DNA from: Torymus aiolomorphi
Lineage: Eukaryota; Arthropoda; Insecta; Hymenoptera; Torymidae
Assembly (NCBI GenBank): GCA_036365515.1
Contig: CM070876.1
Coordinates: 126,863,394 to 126,927,393 of the forward strand
Length of the DNA: 64,000 nucleotides
Direction: 5' to 3'
Numbering within the stretch: the stretch's first letter is position 1; each line of letters starts with the position of its first letter. The notes under the pieces are model-generated. The model ran no database searches. It saw only the letters and a program-made list of their open reading frames with translations, and was not told where the DNA came from. A program made the translations under genes and the position numbers. This document shows positions 54,605 to 64,000 of this stretch, piece after piece.

Positions 54605-54909
54605 CTTATTCCTGGTATAGTGTATGTGACTCCCCCCAAAATCCGTGGAGCCTGCACCGACCACCGGGGCTTTCACCCGATCGGAATCGGTGGTGGGATT
54701 AACCCCTCCATTGAGGGCACCCACTTGGGGTAATGCGTATCTCTCATTCACTACGTCCATGGTTGGTTTGTTATTTGGGGTGCCTTCCCCTAGCCAGTTT
54801 TGGTCCACCCCGGGTATTTTATTTCCCCGGTGCCCTTCATATCTGACGAGCTTTCCCCTATCCGCCACCTGGGGAGGCGCCTGATGCGAGACTAGCAACT
54901 CGACACGGG

Positions 54910-54912
54910 CGG

Positions 54913-54945
<33 letters not shown>

Positions 54946-55003
54946 GGTGTGGGTGTGGGTGTGGGTGGGTGTGTGTGTGTGTGTGTGTGTGTACAGGCGA
55001 TAA
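54910..55003. repeat. (GT)n microsatellite, target of LINE copy B
   Basis: GTGTGT with GGGTGT variants over about 90 bp, directly at the 5' end of LINE copy B. It is followed by ACAGGCGATAACTTTGGAAC, which resembles the border of (AC)n in repeat R (GTACGCCTGGATCTC...). Confidence 0.9.
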
Positions 55004-57540
55004 CTTTGGAACCGATCGACCGATTTACATCGGAAAAGGCTTATTCTCTTCGTTTCGGAGGAGAATAGAGAGAGCAATACCTACTTTTTGATTTTACCGA
55101 TTTTTTTTTTTTATAACCAAAAAACGATTTTGAATTTTTCTTTTTTTTAATTTTTTAATTTGTTTCAGCTAGTATTACTTAATCAACTAATGTTTTATTA
55201 GAAGGTCTTTAAATTACATACAATTTCTTTTTTTTAAATATAAATTATTTCTAGCCTGTCATTTGTTATTAATTATAATATGGTTTATATTTCTTGAATT
55301 AATTATCTCAAAAACTTTTTCATTTTTCTACTCAAAATTTTTACCACTTATTACACTTATCGAGTACAACATTGTGTTAAAATTTGAAGAGGTTATGTTT
55401 TTTTGTTTCCGAGAAAAAAATTATTTTTCAAAAAATGTGCGTTTTCTTTCCTTTACGATAGCAGGAGTAAAAGTCAATGAATCGTTTTGAAGTTTGGCAG
55501 AGAATTAGCTTTTTTTATATCTAAGGAGTTAGTTCTTTGCCCGAAAAAAGCTGACAGTTGTTACCAAAGATATTTGAGGTTAAAAACTTTTTATAAAATT
55601 CTTATATTTGCATTTTTAAAAAGAATATTCGATTGATTGATTCAAAATTGTTACCACTTATCGAATACAAAATTATGTTATAATTTCAAGAGGTTATGTT
55701 GATTTGTATTTGTTTCTGAGAAAAAAATTATTTTTGAAAACAAGTGCGTTTTCAGTCGTTAACGGTATCAAGAGTAAAAGTCAATGAATCGTTTTGAAAT
55801 TTGGCAAAGAATGTTTTTTTTTAGACAAGACCGCTACTCGGGACAGCCTTATAATTTCCCCAGAGTGAAAATTGTAAGATTTAAGATAATGAAAATTTAA
55901 AGTGTAAAAACCATTATCCACTCAGAATGAGTGCGCTTTAAGCGTTTTCTGAGATGTATGTTTGTCTGTACATCCGCATGTAATCAAGTTTCCAGATTAT
56001 CTCGATGAATTTTCAACCGCTTCCATCGCGATTGCGGTAAAATACTCCTCTAATTATACCTAAGTGCTGGTTCTCTATTGAGATAGAGCGATGAAAAATT
56101 AAAAAAATGCGAGCACAAAGAAACATTTCAAAAAATCGATTTTTAAGCCTAATGTTTAGAAAATTAATTTTAAGCTAATATCTACAGACTTATCTGCTAA
56201 AATTAATTAAAATACACCTTATTTCTGTTGGACACTTTTTTGTACGAGCAATATTTGCCAAGATAACTTCGAAAAACGGCAAAAGAGACCAAAAATTGAC
56301 GATTTTCGGCTATAACTTGACAGGACTTGATTTTACACAAAAATGTTAAATACAAAAGTTGTAGATAATATTTAAATAAAACTTTTCCCTATTTAACATT
56401 TTCGTTTAGTATCAACTCCTGACGAGTTAAACTTATAAAAACGATTTCAAACGCCAAAGTATACATAAAATAGACGATTTTTGGCTACAACTTGACAGGA
56501 TTTGATTTTACACAAAAATGTTAAATACAAAAGTTGTAGATAATATTTAAACAAAACCTTTTCTCATTTAACATGTTTATGTAAATTGAATTCCTGATCT
56601 GTTAGACCTATAAACACGATTTTTAACGCCTCAATACACCCCGTCTAGTGAATTTTCACTTATTATTTAACAAAGTTCGATTTGACATATTCGAAATATT
56701 CGATACAATATCTATAAATAAGATCGGAAAAATCGATATAACATTCCAGAAATAATATAGATATTACAAAAACATAATAATAAGATACAAAATTACATTT
56801 GATTACAATATTCAATGGAAAACACATTGGAAAAATAATTAAAGAAACGAAATATTTTATACTCTCACTTTTTTACAAAAAAGGAAAATATTATGCAAAC
56901 GAAAACATTTTGGATACTATATTATGCTCTTTTGAATAGCATTAAAAATTATGGGATAATAGCTTGGGGTGGTTTATACATGAATAGTCTAAGATCATTA
57001 TAAATCTACAAAATAGAATATTTCAAATAAATATTGAGTAATTAGTTTCTGATGAGAGCGTTTTTTATCATTATCAGAAACTAAATATCAAAAACAAACA
57101 ATTAAAATACAAGAAATAAAAGTATACGGATACCAATAAAAAAACTAAAACAATAACTAACAAAAACTGTTAGATAGAAGCAAACAGAACTTATAATTTC
57201 TTGTCAATGATCTAGAGAACTTAGTATTTAGTAGAATTAAAATTAGAAGAATGTTTAAGAATTGGTTTGTTAAAAATCTATAATTATATTATCTTACTGT
57301 TTTGATAACAAATAGAAATTTGATATAAGATTACACAGCGTAACCTGTTAACTATGTTCACAGGACCTAAGTGATTAAACTAAAAGAATCAAAATTGTCT
57401 AATATTACCTAAGTACTTGTTAAAGTAATATCATATTTACAAAAAAAAACTCTAGGGTAATGTATGTGCTATAGATTTTGTAATATGGTAAATTTCAATG
57501 TATAAAGAATGCAATGTTCTAGCTGACTCTGTCAGTCTTA
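55004..57540. other. AT-rich DNA with local tandem repeats, no gene
   Basis: A ~300-bp unit is loosely repeated around 55400 and 55700 (TCAATGAATCGTTTTGAA in both). A 174-bp unit is repeated at 56308 and 56482 (CTTGACAGGAYTTGATTTTA, AAATACAAAAGTTGTAGATA). Old repeat DNA. No coding frame with support. Confidence 0.6.
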
Positions 57541-58242
57541 CAGTGTGCTAGAAAATAATCAAATATGCAAATCTCACTTGGTAGAAGTCTGCGAAATACA
57601 TAAGCATTCTAACGGGATGGCTAGTGGAGGAAAATCCCAACAAGCCACAGGCCAGCGATACTCTAGAACACGGTGCCGCGGGTGTCAGACTAAAATGAAT
57701 TGCCCGGGGATCTGTTCCTGGAATCCCGAAAACAACGCGAAGATCGCAAGCGAACTTCGCTTTCCAACTAATTGGGTCGCTGAGTGAAAAGCGCGTGCTC
57801 GAAGAGTAAAGCGCGCGGCCGCTACGCTCAGATATGAAAACGACCGGCGGAGTCGCTTTCCTGTGGAGGCGGCGGTATCCGGGAGAAGGACAGGTTGTAA
57901 TGAACAACGCGACGAGTAACTAGATATCACAGTATATTAAAATCACTGATAAATACAATTACAACGCACGTGCTGAATAAAACAATGAGTTAGTTCGCGC
58001 GCGACAGTTAAGATTTAATCACGCGATCGATATGGCGCACGACAAAGCTGCTACTCTCGCGCGCGGTGTTAAAGTACGGCGGGCTGACACACACCCGCGC
58101 GTACACGGTACAGCAAGTTTGCACGGGGCGATGTCCGTGCAAACCTTTACATTTAACGCGAGAGATGAGAGTATAAGACTTACTTTAAGAAGGAGCAGTC
58201 GGTGCACTCGACTCTCTCGCTCTCTCTCGCTCGCACAGTAGT

Positions 58243-58295
<53 letters not shown>

Positions 58296-58487
58296 TCGCT
58301 GTATCGGGTCAGCAGGCGGGCTGGCTGCCGGCTCCTCTCTCGCTGTCTCGTGTGGCTCACGCGGCTCGGGATCGCTCTCTCTCTCTCTCTCTCTCTCTCT
58401 TTCACACGTATACACTATCTCGGCGCCTCCACTACACTCGCCGTAACTCTAAAAAGAGAGGACGGCGCACAATGATGTCTATCTACT
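57541..58487. other. GC-rich island with (CT)n tracts, no supported gene
   Basis: GC-rich from 57700, with CGCGCG words and two (CT)n microsatellites (58247-58291 and 58374-58401). Short frames on both strands (for example 57545-57787 and 58032-58241) have no domain. Similar in style to the island at 590-1150. Could be a host promoter region or an old LTR. Confidence 0.4.
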
Positions 58488-59635
58488 CAAAAGTGATGAA
58501 AATTCGTGCTTTAGTACAATAAGGCTCAAAAAATTTTTATAAAATACCTTTGGGACTCCTGAAGTAATTTCCTACGATAAATCGTTTCCCTCATGGCTGT
58601 AGCATTGCTCATTTTTTTTAGTAATGAATACGTTAAATGCCGTTTTTTGGAGTTTTTTTTTTTCTTTTTGTTTTTAAGTAGGATTAATTTTTTTTTGTTT
58701 TATAATAAGCGCCCATTTTTTATAAATATAATTTTTTTCAAAATTGTAGGACTTATGCAGTTGTTTGAAAAAAATTATATTTATAAAAAATGGGCGCTTA
58801 TTATAAAACAAAAAAGAAATTAATCCTACTTAAAAACAAAAAAAAAAAAAAAAATAAATAAACTCAAAAAAACGGCATTTAACGTATTCCTTACTAAAAA
58901 AAGAGCAATGCTACAGCCATGAGGGAAACGATTTATCGTAGGAAATTACTTCACGAATCCAAAACGTATTTTGGCCGAATCCATTTCAAATCAGGTGGAC
59001 CGCGTATGCCTATGTCACCGATCATTTTGGAATTAAAGTATTCATGTTCTTCTCCAAAAATTATTTGACCCTTATATTTTTATTTTTTTGTTGCATCAAA
59101 ATTTCATGCATTCAGCAATGGCAAATAATTCCGAGAAAAACCTTACTTAGAAAAAAAATTTTTCAATGTAATTTTCAAACCGCTACTGCTTCACCAGTTT
59201 TTTAAGCTTTTTAGCGTGTAACACATAATTTCACTAAGATTTGAGCCCTCTTTCACGTTCTTTATGTTATTTAAAAAAAAAAATAAAAAATGCACGAATT
59301 ATGTACTTTTTACTGAAAAATGCACTTTTTAGAAAAGTGCATTTTTCTCAAAAACGCCATTTTTTTTTTGCTCAATTTTTTTGTCCTGATAGAGGACCTA
59401 AATAGCTATCTAGACGTATTTGTGAAATTCCCGATCCGTGCCCGTGAATAGCGATCATTAATGAGATAATACACAAACAAATTTTTCACGCTTAACCCTT
59501 ACATATATTCAATGGTATAACAGTCAATATAAAGGTTTTTATCTTTGTGCGTAAGCAATATACAAGTACACATAGTATCTGTTGTATTTTTTATTTTTGT
59601 CTTTTAGATTTTTTATTTTTATATCTACCTTTCTT
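58488..59635. repeat. Left long inverted repeat of the second DDE transposon
   Basis: Matches the reverse complement of 61936-62653 through CCGAATCCATTTCAAATCAG, AAAAAGTGCATTTT-type hairpins and TGCGTAAGCAATATACAAGT. The match is broken only by the foldback element at 58541-58972. Its inner part overlaps the 3' end of the transposase gene. Confidence 0.85.
58541..58972. mobile_element. 432-bp foldback element nested in the left inverted repeat
   Basis: Near-perfect palindrome with arms of about 200 bp around a centre near 58756. Outer ends are AAAATAC.TTT.GGA and the inverse ...GTATTTT, and TGAAGTAATTTCCTACGATA reads inward on both sides. It is absent from the right arm of the host transposon, which defines the insertion. 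No coding capacity; the target duplication is unclear because the site is A/T-only. Confidence 0.8.
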
Positions 59636-61513
59636 TTTCTGCTTCATTGTTTTTACTTCAGTAAGAGGACAATCAGCGGTCTTTGCTGTTAAACAATGTA
59701 CTTTATCATTGCACGTTTCTTTAATCCATAAATGAGTTTTTTCTATTCCAGGATACTTAGGAGTAGTAAGCCAATCAACATTTTTTACTTTTCTAAACTC
59801 TTCTACGTCAACGTCTTGTAAATGTATTATTTTAATTGCATCTGTATATTTTTGAACGTGCTCTACAAAATTATTAGCATTTTGAATGGATTTTTCATGG
59901 GGACCTCGAAGATTATGCGAAGTAGCATAATGCTTTATAAGTCCACCCACACCATCTACAGTTCCTTTGCCGTGCCCAGTAGCAGAGAACAACCATTTTA
60001 TATCAAATGGTGCTCGTTTTAATTCATATAATTGAAAGCGATTTTTAAAGTGGCTAGCGGCGCCATCTGATACAATGGTAATTTTTTTTATTGAATCACG
60101 ACAATTGTCTTTCAAGTAGATCATAATGTTTTCTATTGCTAGCAAAGCATACGCTGAATCATGTTTTCGGTCATCACTTATGAGTGCGAAACTTTGTGTC
60201 GAATCCCCTTGATAAGATACTGCTGTGAAAATAGAAATTTGATCATTAACCCAATGATTTCCTTGAACAGCTTTATTATGAATTACAGCCCAGTTTTCAG
60301 CGCAGTCTATTTGAAGAACTAAATGATGTGTGTCTTTTTTAGCATTTTCTCTTTCTGCTTTTATAGCTTGCGTTGTATATTTTTTACATACATGTGAGTG
60401 CTAATCTTCATGGTCCAAACCGAAAGTTCCTCTTTAAAAGCAGAAATTGACACTGTTTTTAATCAAGTTACCATTTTCCCACAAAGCATACGTAATTTCT
60501 TCTGTGCTTTCTACATCTTGCAGTTTTAGAACATGAAACGTAATTCCGTTACTGCCTGGACAAATTTTACATTCCTGCAAATAACATAAATCAGATGGCT
60601 CAGAACACTTTGTTGTGTTTATTATTTCTGATCGAAGTTCATCCAACTCTGTAATGTTACTCCCTCTGAAATTAATCAAGCTCGTAAGAAATAAATCATA
60701 ATTTGCGCAATAGATACAGAGACAAACTTCTTTGATGGGGCTAAGTAAAACATATTTTGGTCGCAAACTATAAAACTTCGATTTACCAATTTTTAATTCC
60801 GGATAATCATTTTTGAATGCTTTATACGTTGCTTTCAGACTTTGAGTAAGAAAATGTTTAACTTTCTTCTCTTTTTTATCATTTGTTTTAACGGTAATAA
60901 CGTCACTCTTATTAGGACTCTGTCTTGAAGAATTAAAATCGTCATTTATATAATATTCCATAACAATTTGTTCGGTCCTTTCGTCAATTGGATGGCCTGT
61001 GTACGCTTCTGGTTCTGAATAAACTCCCTTTTCTTGTGCAAGACTTTTCGCTCTTTTTATCATGTACAATGTTATGTCTGGAAATAAAGATAAAATTTCA
61101 TTTTTCGTTAAGGATGAGGGTAGCAAAGTCAGAATTTTTACTTTCTCTGATCCCGTAGAATACTTTTGCAAAGCTAAACCAACATTTTGTACCCATTCTG
61201 TACAACGGCATGCAGTTGATTCGTTTGCTTTTATAGAAACGTCATAAACATTATTCAACTTCACATCGAGGGCATTAGACAATGTTGAAAGTATATTTTT
61301 CGTTTTCTTTTTTACGTAATTTTCAATTGATTTTTCACGTATAAGATTTTTCCTCTTAAGAGGCGATACACATCCTGAGAAAAATGTACTTATTTTATTA
61401 TTAAATTCTTCCACGCGTTCTGGAGTACTTGGCAAAAAATCTTCATCTCTATCGATTCCGTTGTCGATAAAATTATCATCCGTTGAAAATTCATTGTCAG
61501 TGTTAGTCACCAA
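59591..61513 (-). pseudogene. DDE transposase of the long-inverted-repeat transposon
   Basis: One frame with two in-frame stops, TAA at 60434-60436 and TAG at 60401-60403; sequence on both sides is clearly the same gene. The N-terminal ~360 codons are acidic first, then have CRCTEW, LKIGKSKFYSLRPKYVLLSP, CLCIYCANYD and a Cys motif CYLQECKICPG. The catalytic part has LQIDCAENW, ISDDRKHDS, IVSDGAASHFKNRFQ, then KWLFSATGHGKGTVDGVGG. The C-terminus is very basic (KQKKKGRYKNKKSKRQK) and lies within the left inverted repeat. No ATG was found at the N-terminus; the frame opens at a TTG. Same family as 17314-18959; a Sola-type assignment is tentative. Confidence 0.8.
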
Positions 61514-61935
61514 TTCTCAAGCATGCCCGTAACAACGTCTACACAGATATGTAGAGGGGGTCAAAGGTAAATCAGGATAGAGAAGCTTCAATGAATGAGC
61601 AAGATTTTCAAGTTGTTTAAGACGCACGGAATTAGGTTCGTAAAAAATTTTGTTGTGCTTATTTAAAAAATTTACTCATTTGATTCTCTTCGTTGAATAA
61701 TTTTGAGACATCGTAGTTAAGTTAATTAGGTGAAATATACAATAATTTTTAAAAATATGATAGTTTTAAAAAATACTGGAGGTGTACTTATAGCAGAAAC
61801 CGAACTTTTCTTGGTACATAAAAGATCTAACGATAGCCATCTAGCGGACCAATGTATAAGTACATAAACTCATACGTGTACATATATGTATTACTTACGC
61901 TCATGTACATATATGTATTACTTAACTACTAAAAA

Positions 61936-62653
61936 CAAAGGTAGTTATAAAAATAAAAAGTCTAAAAGACAAAAATAAAAAATACGACAGATACTATGTG
62001 TACTTGTATATTGCTTACGCACAAAGATAAAAACCTTTATATTGACTGTTATACCATTGAATATATGTAAGGGTTAAGCGTGAAAAATTTGTTTGTGTAT
62101 TATCTCATTAATGATCGCTATTCCTGGGCACGGGTCGGGAATTTCACAAATATGCCTAGATAGGTATTTAGGTCCTCTATAAGGATAAAAAAAATTGAGC
62201 AAAAAAAAAATGGCGTTTTTGAGAAAAATGCACTTTTCTAAAAGTGCATTTTTCAGTAAAAAGTACATAACTCGTGCATTTTTTATTTTTTTTTTTAAAT
62301 AACATAAAGAACGTGAAAGAGGGCTCAAATCTTAGTGAAATTATGTGTTACACGCTAAAAAGTTTAAAAAACTGGTGAAGCAGTAGCGGTTTGAAAATTA
62401 CATTGAAAAAATTTTTTTCTAAGTAAGGTTTTTCTCGGAATTATTTGCCATTGCTGAACGCATGAAATTTTGATGCAACAAAAAAATAAAAATATACGGG
62501 TCAAATAATTTTTGGAGAAGAACATGAATACTTTAATTCCTAAATGATCGGTGACATAGGCATACGCGGTCCACCTGATTTGAAATGGATTCGGCCTTTT
62601 ATAAAATTTTTTCGAGCCTTATTGTACTAAAGCACGAATTTTCATCACTTTTG
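61936..62653. repeat. Right long inverted repeat of the second DDE transposon
   Basis: 718 bp, uninterrupted, the reverse complement of the left arm without the foldback element. Ends ...ACGAATTTTCATCACTTTTG. Confidence 0.85.
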
Positions 62654-63439
62654 CATCGATCGGCACCACTGTGCTGCGGCGGCCGCGTGCTCTTCTCGCC
62701 GGCCTTGGGCCATTCCGACCCATTTGCCGGCTTGCCGCTCGCCGGCCTTATCGTGGCTCTGGAGAAAATCTTCCAGTGCGGTCGGGGCAGCGTCCTCCGC
62801 AGCGCGCGAGGACTTGCTGAGGCGCCGCGCCTCCTCAAGGGTCTGCTCCACCGGGACCCAGGCCGCACCGACTTCATCGGTCGGTGCTCCTTTTGGGGCC
62901 TGATTCGGAGCACCTTCTCCTTTTCCTTTTGCGGCCCGAGCCGCGCCGGCGTCAACTTCCGGCGCACAATGATGGGCTCGGGCCGTCTCCTCTTCGGGGA
63001 CGCGGCCAGCACCAGTCGTCTCGGCTGGTGCCACTTCTTGAGGCCGGGTCCCACTCTCCTCCCGCTGCTCCTTCGGGGAATGAGCTCGCCAGAGCGGGGA
63101 CGGACCGGCGCCTGTGTCGACCGGTCTCGAAGGTCCCCTCCTTGGCTCCGGTGCCTCTATCTCCTCAATAATGAGGGTGGATGGTTCTTCCACTGGCGGA
63201 GATTTCAGCGTTACCGCATCAATCTCCTCCACCACCTGCTCCAGGAAGTCGATGATGGCGGGGGCAGGTTGACACTGGATTAAACCAGCGATCACCCGCT
63301 TCGCCGTCTCCGCTACCTCTGGAGTCAGTCCTGGCATGTCTTGCAACAGGCAAATTGATCCCGGAAAGAGGTGAGTATGAGGATCGGAAAACAAGGACGA
63401 ACACGGGTTAGTATGGACGGCACAATTCTTGGACGGCAC
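62645..63439 (-). pseudogene. Pro/Ala/Glu-rich coding remnant, Gag-like?
   Basis: 264 codons open from an alternative GTG at 63439. The N-terminal part has a helical stretch (LTPEVAETAKRVIAGLIQC, FLEQVVEEIDAVTL), followed by about 150 residues of Pro/Ala/Glu/Gly-rich sequence. The frame runs into the end of the transposon at 62653, so the end is artificial: the transposon truncated it. GC-rich, unlike its surroundings. It could be the N-terminal part of a retrotransposon ORF1/Gag. Not recognised further. Confidence 0.35.
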
Positions 63440-63441
63440 AG

Positions 63442-63762
63442 TTAGCGCTTTTTGGACACTCGGGTTCGTCGGGGGCTAATTGGCCCGACAGCAGTAGGTG
63501 CAGGCTTCTTCTTCGAGCCCTTTGGCCTCCCTGGGCCTCGCTTGGGCTCTGTTGGACCGACCACACGCGGAGGTCGGTCGTCGCTCGTACGATTTCCTGG
63601 CCTAACTAATAGCGGAGTCTTACGAGGTGGACCGCGCCTCTTAACCGTCGCCCGAGGCTGTACATTCCTCTGGCTACCTCTATCGTCTGCTGGTGCGCCA
63701 CGTTCGACTGAAGAGTCCCTCGGTGGTAGCGATTGGGCTACTTCCGGACTACTTTTGTCCAA
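63442..63762 (-). pseudogene. AT-hook protein fragment
   Basis: 106 codons from a TTG directly after an in-frame TAG; no ATG. It contains an AT-hook (PKRGPGRPKGSKKKPAP), which binds the minor groove of AT-rich DNA, and two more basic Arg/Pro clusters. It ends three bases before the alternative start of the frame at 62645-63439, which is in another frame, so the two may be one gene with a frameshift near 63440. Same GC-rich composition. Possibly the N-terminus of a retroelement ORF1. Confidence 0.4.
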
Positions 63763-63793
63763 GTAGTCCTTACCCTACTGAAAAAGATCAACT

Positions 63794-63890
63794 GATTTTC
63801 AGGTGAAAATCAGCTGAAAATCAGCTGACAATCAGCTGAAAATCATACCAAAACGTCACCTGATGATCAGCTGATTTTCACCTAAAAATC
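63794..63890. repeat. Small palindromic element with 11-bp phased CAGCTG sites
   Basis: AGGTGAAAATCAGCTG (63801-63816) and its exact reverse complement at 63868-63883, inside a slightly longer inverted repeat with one mismatch. CAGCTG occurs at 63811, 63822, 63833 and 63868; the first three are spaced exactly 11 bp. No gene. Probably a tiny MITE or foldback. Confidence 0.65.
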
Positions 63891-64000
63891 ATAATTTTTA
63901 TTTAGATGGTATTATTACATTAATAGGTGAATTTTATGTATATTATTATTATTTTTTTCAGATAAAGAATATTATACTATGCCCCTAGCGAGAAAAGTAG
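63891..64000. other. AT-rich window end, nothing recognised
   Basis: AT-rich sequence without structure I can name. Confidence 0.4.

Larger units (their letters stand above)
34143..54909 (-). mobile_element. R1-clade LINE copy B, split by a 16.1-kb LTR element
   Basis: Minus-strand copy of the same LINE as copy A: poly(A) (32 T on the plus strand) at 34143-34174, 5' end near 54909, then a (GT)n tract. The 16.1-kb env-bearing Gypsy element entered its endonuclease region. CCGG is repeated at both borders (37148-37151, 53222-53225), and the LINE sequence is continuous if the insertion is removed. Keeps RT motif A, which copy A lacks, but has its own nonsense codon and frameshifts. Confidence 0.92.
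58488..62653 (-). mobile_element. DDE DNA transposon with long (~717-bp) inverted repeats
   Basis: Ends CAAAAGTGATGAAAATTCGT on both sides in inverted orientation. The right arm is 61936-62653 (718 bp). The left arm, 58488-59635, is 1148 bp, but contains a 432-bp foldback insertion; without it the arm is 716 bp, so the arms match. One transposase gene on the minus strand, homologous to that at 17314-18959 although the terminal sequences differ. No convincing target duplication (TACT left, CATC right). Confidence 0.8.

Noticed and set aside
57545..57907. Frames of 80 and 119 codons on opposite strands
   Set aside because: They overlap one another, have no domain, and lie at the edge of a GC-rich island.
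58484..62657. A 4-bp target duplication for the second DDE transposon
   Set aside because: TACT on the left and CATC on the right do not match; shifting the ends by one or two bases does not help.
58463..62974. 15-base direct repeat CGGCGCACAATGATG at 58463 and 62960, either side of the second DDE transposon
   Set aside because: The second copy lies about 300 bp beyond the transposon end, and a 15-base match is expected about once or twice by chance in 64 kb.

Overview
The window reads as a transposon graveyard in an insect genome. I found no host gene with support. The element types are insect ones: an R1-clade non-LTR retrotransposon sitting in (AC)n tracts, a CsRn1-type Gypsy element primed by tRNA-Trp, and an env-bearing gypsy/errantivirus-like element. 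A hymenopteran host is a guess from the GC-rich, CT-rich islands set in AT-rich DNA.

Layout. 1-10.1 kb: a dispersed repeat with a long (AC)n core (family R), then the first of three copies of an odd iterated-word cassette. Next comes a ~3.8 kb satellite of ~120-bp units with higher-order structure and a 353-bp MITE inside it, then a second cassette. 10.1-15.5 kb: a complete Gypsy element of CsRn1 type on the minus strand (LTR-gag-pol-LTR, one nonsense codon in RNase H). 15.5-16.3 kb: the third cassette and a C-rich tract. 16.3-31.7 kb: one decayed Helitron on the plus strand, cut by at least three insertions. These are a 2.8-kb DDE transposon with TSD ATAT, a 1.6-kb TG...CA insertion with TSD ATGG, and a 7.2-kb block of R repeats holding LINE copy A. 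31.7-34.1 kb: AT-rich DNA with local duplications. 34.1-54.9 kb: LINE copy B on the minus strand, split in its endonuclease by a 16.1-kb env-bearing Gypsy element (37152-53221, TSD CCGG). 55-58.5 kb: AT-rich filler and a GC-rich island. 58.5-62.65 kb: a second DDE transposon with ~717-bp inverted repeats, one arm carrying a 432-bp foldback element. 62.6-64 kb: an AT-hook and Pro/Ala-rich coding remnant and a small palindromic element with 11-bp phased CAGCTG sites.

The most unusual object is the 16.1-kb retroelement. Besides gag and pol it carries two unrelated envelope-type genes: a chuvirus-like glycoprotein just after pol, and an errantivirus F-like Env near the 3' LTR. It also has a second Gag-like ORF, at least two unknown accessory ORFs, and an Asn-rich decapeptide minisatellite between protease and reverse transcriptase. 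Its two LTRs are nearly identical, so it is young, yet the genes carry many 1-2 nt frameshifts. These may be real decay or unpolished assembly errors.

All family names come from motifs read by eye. No database search was run.
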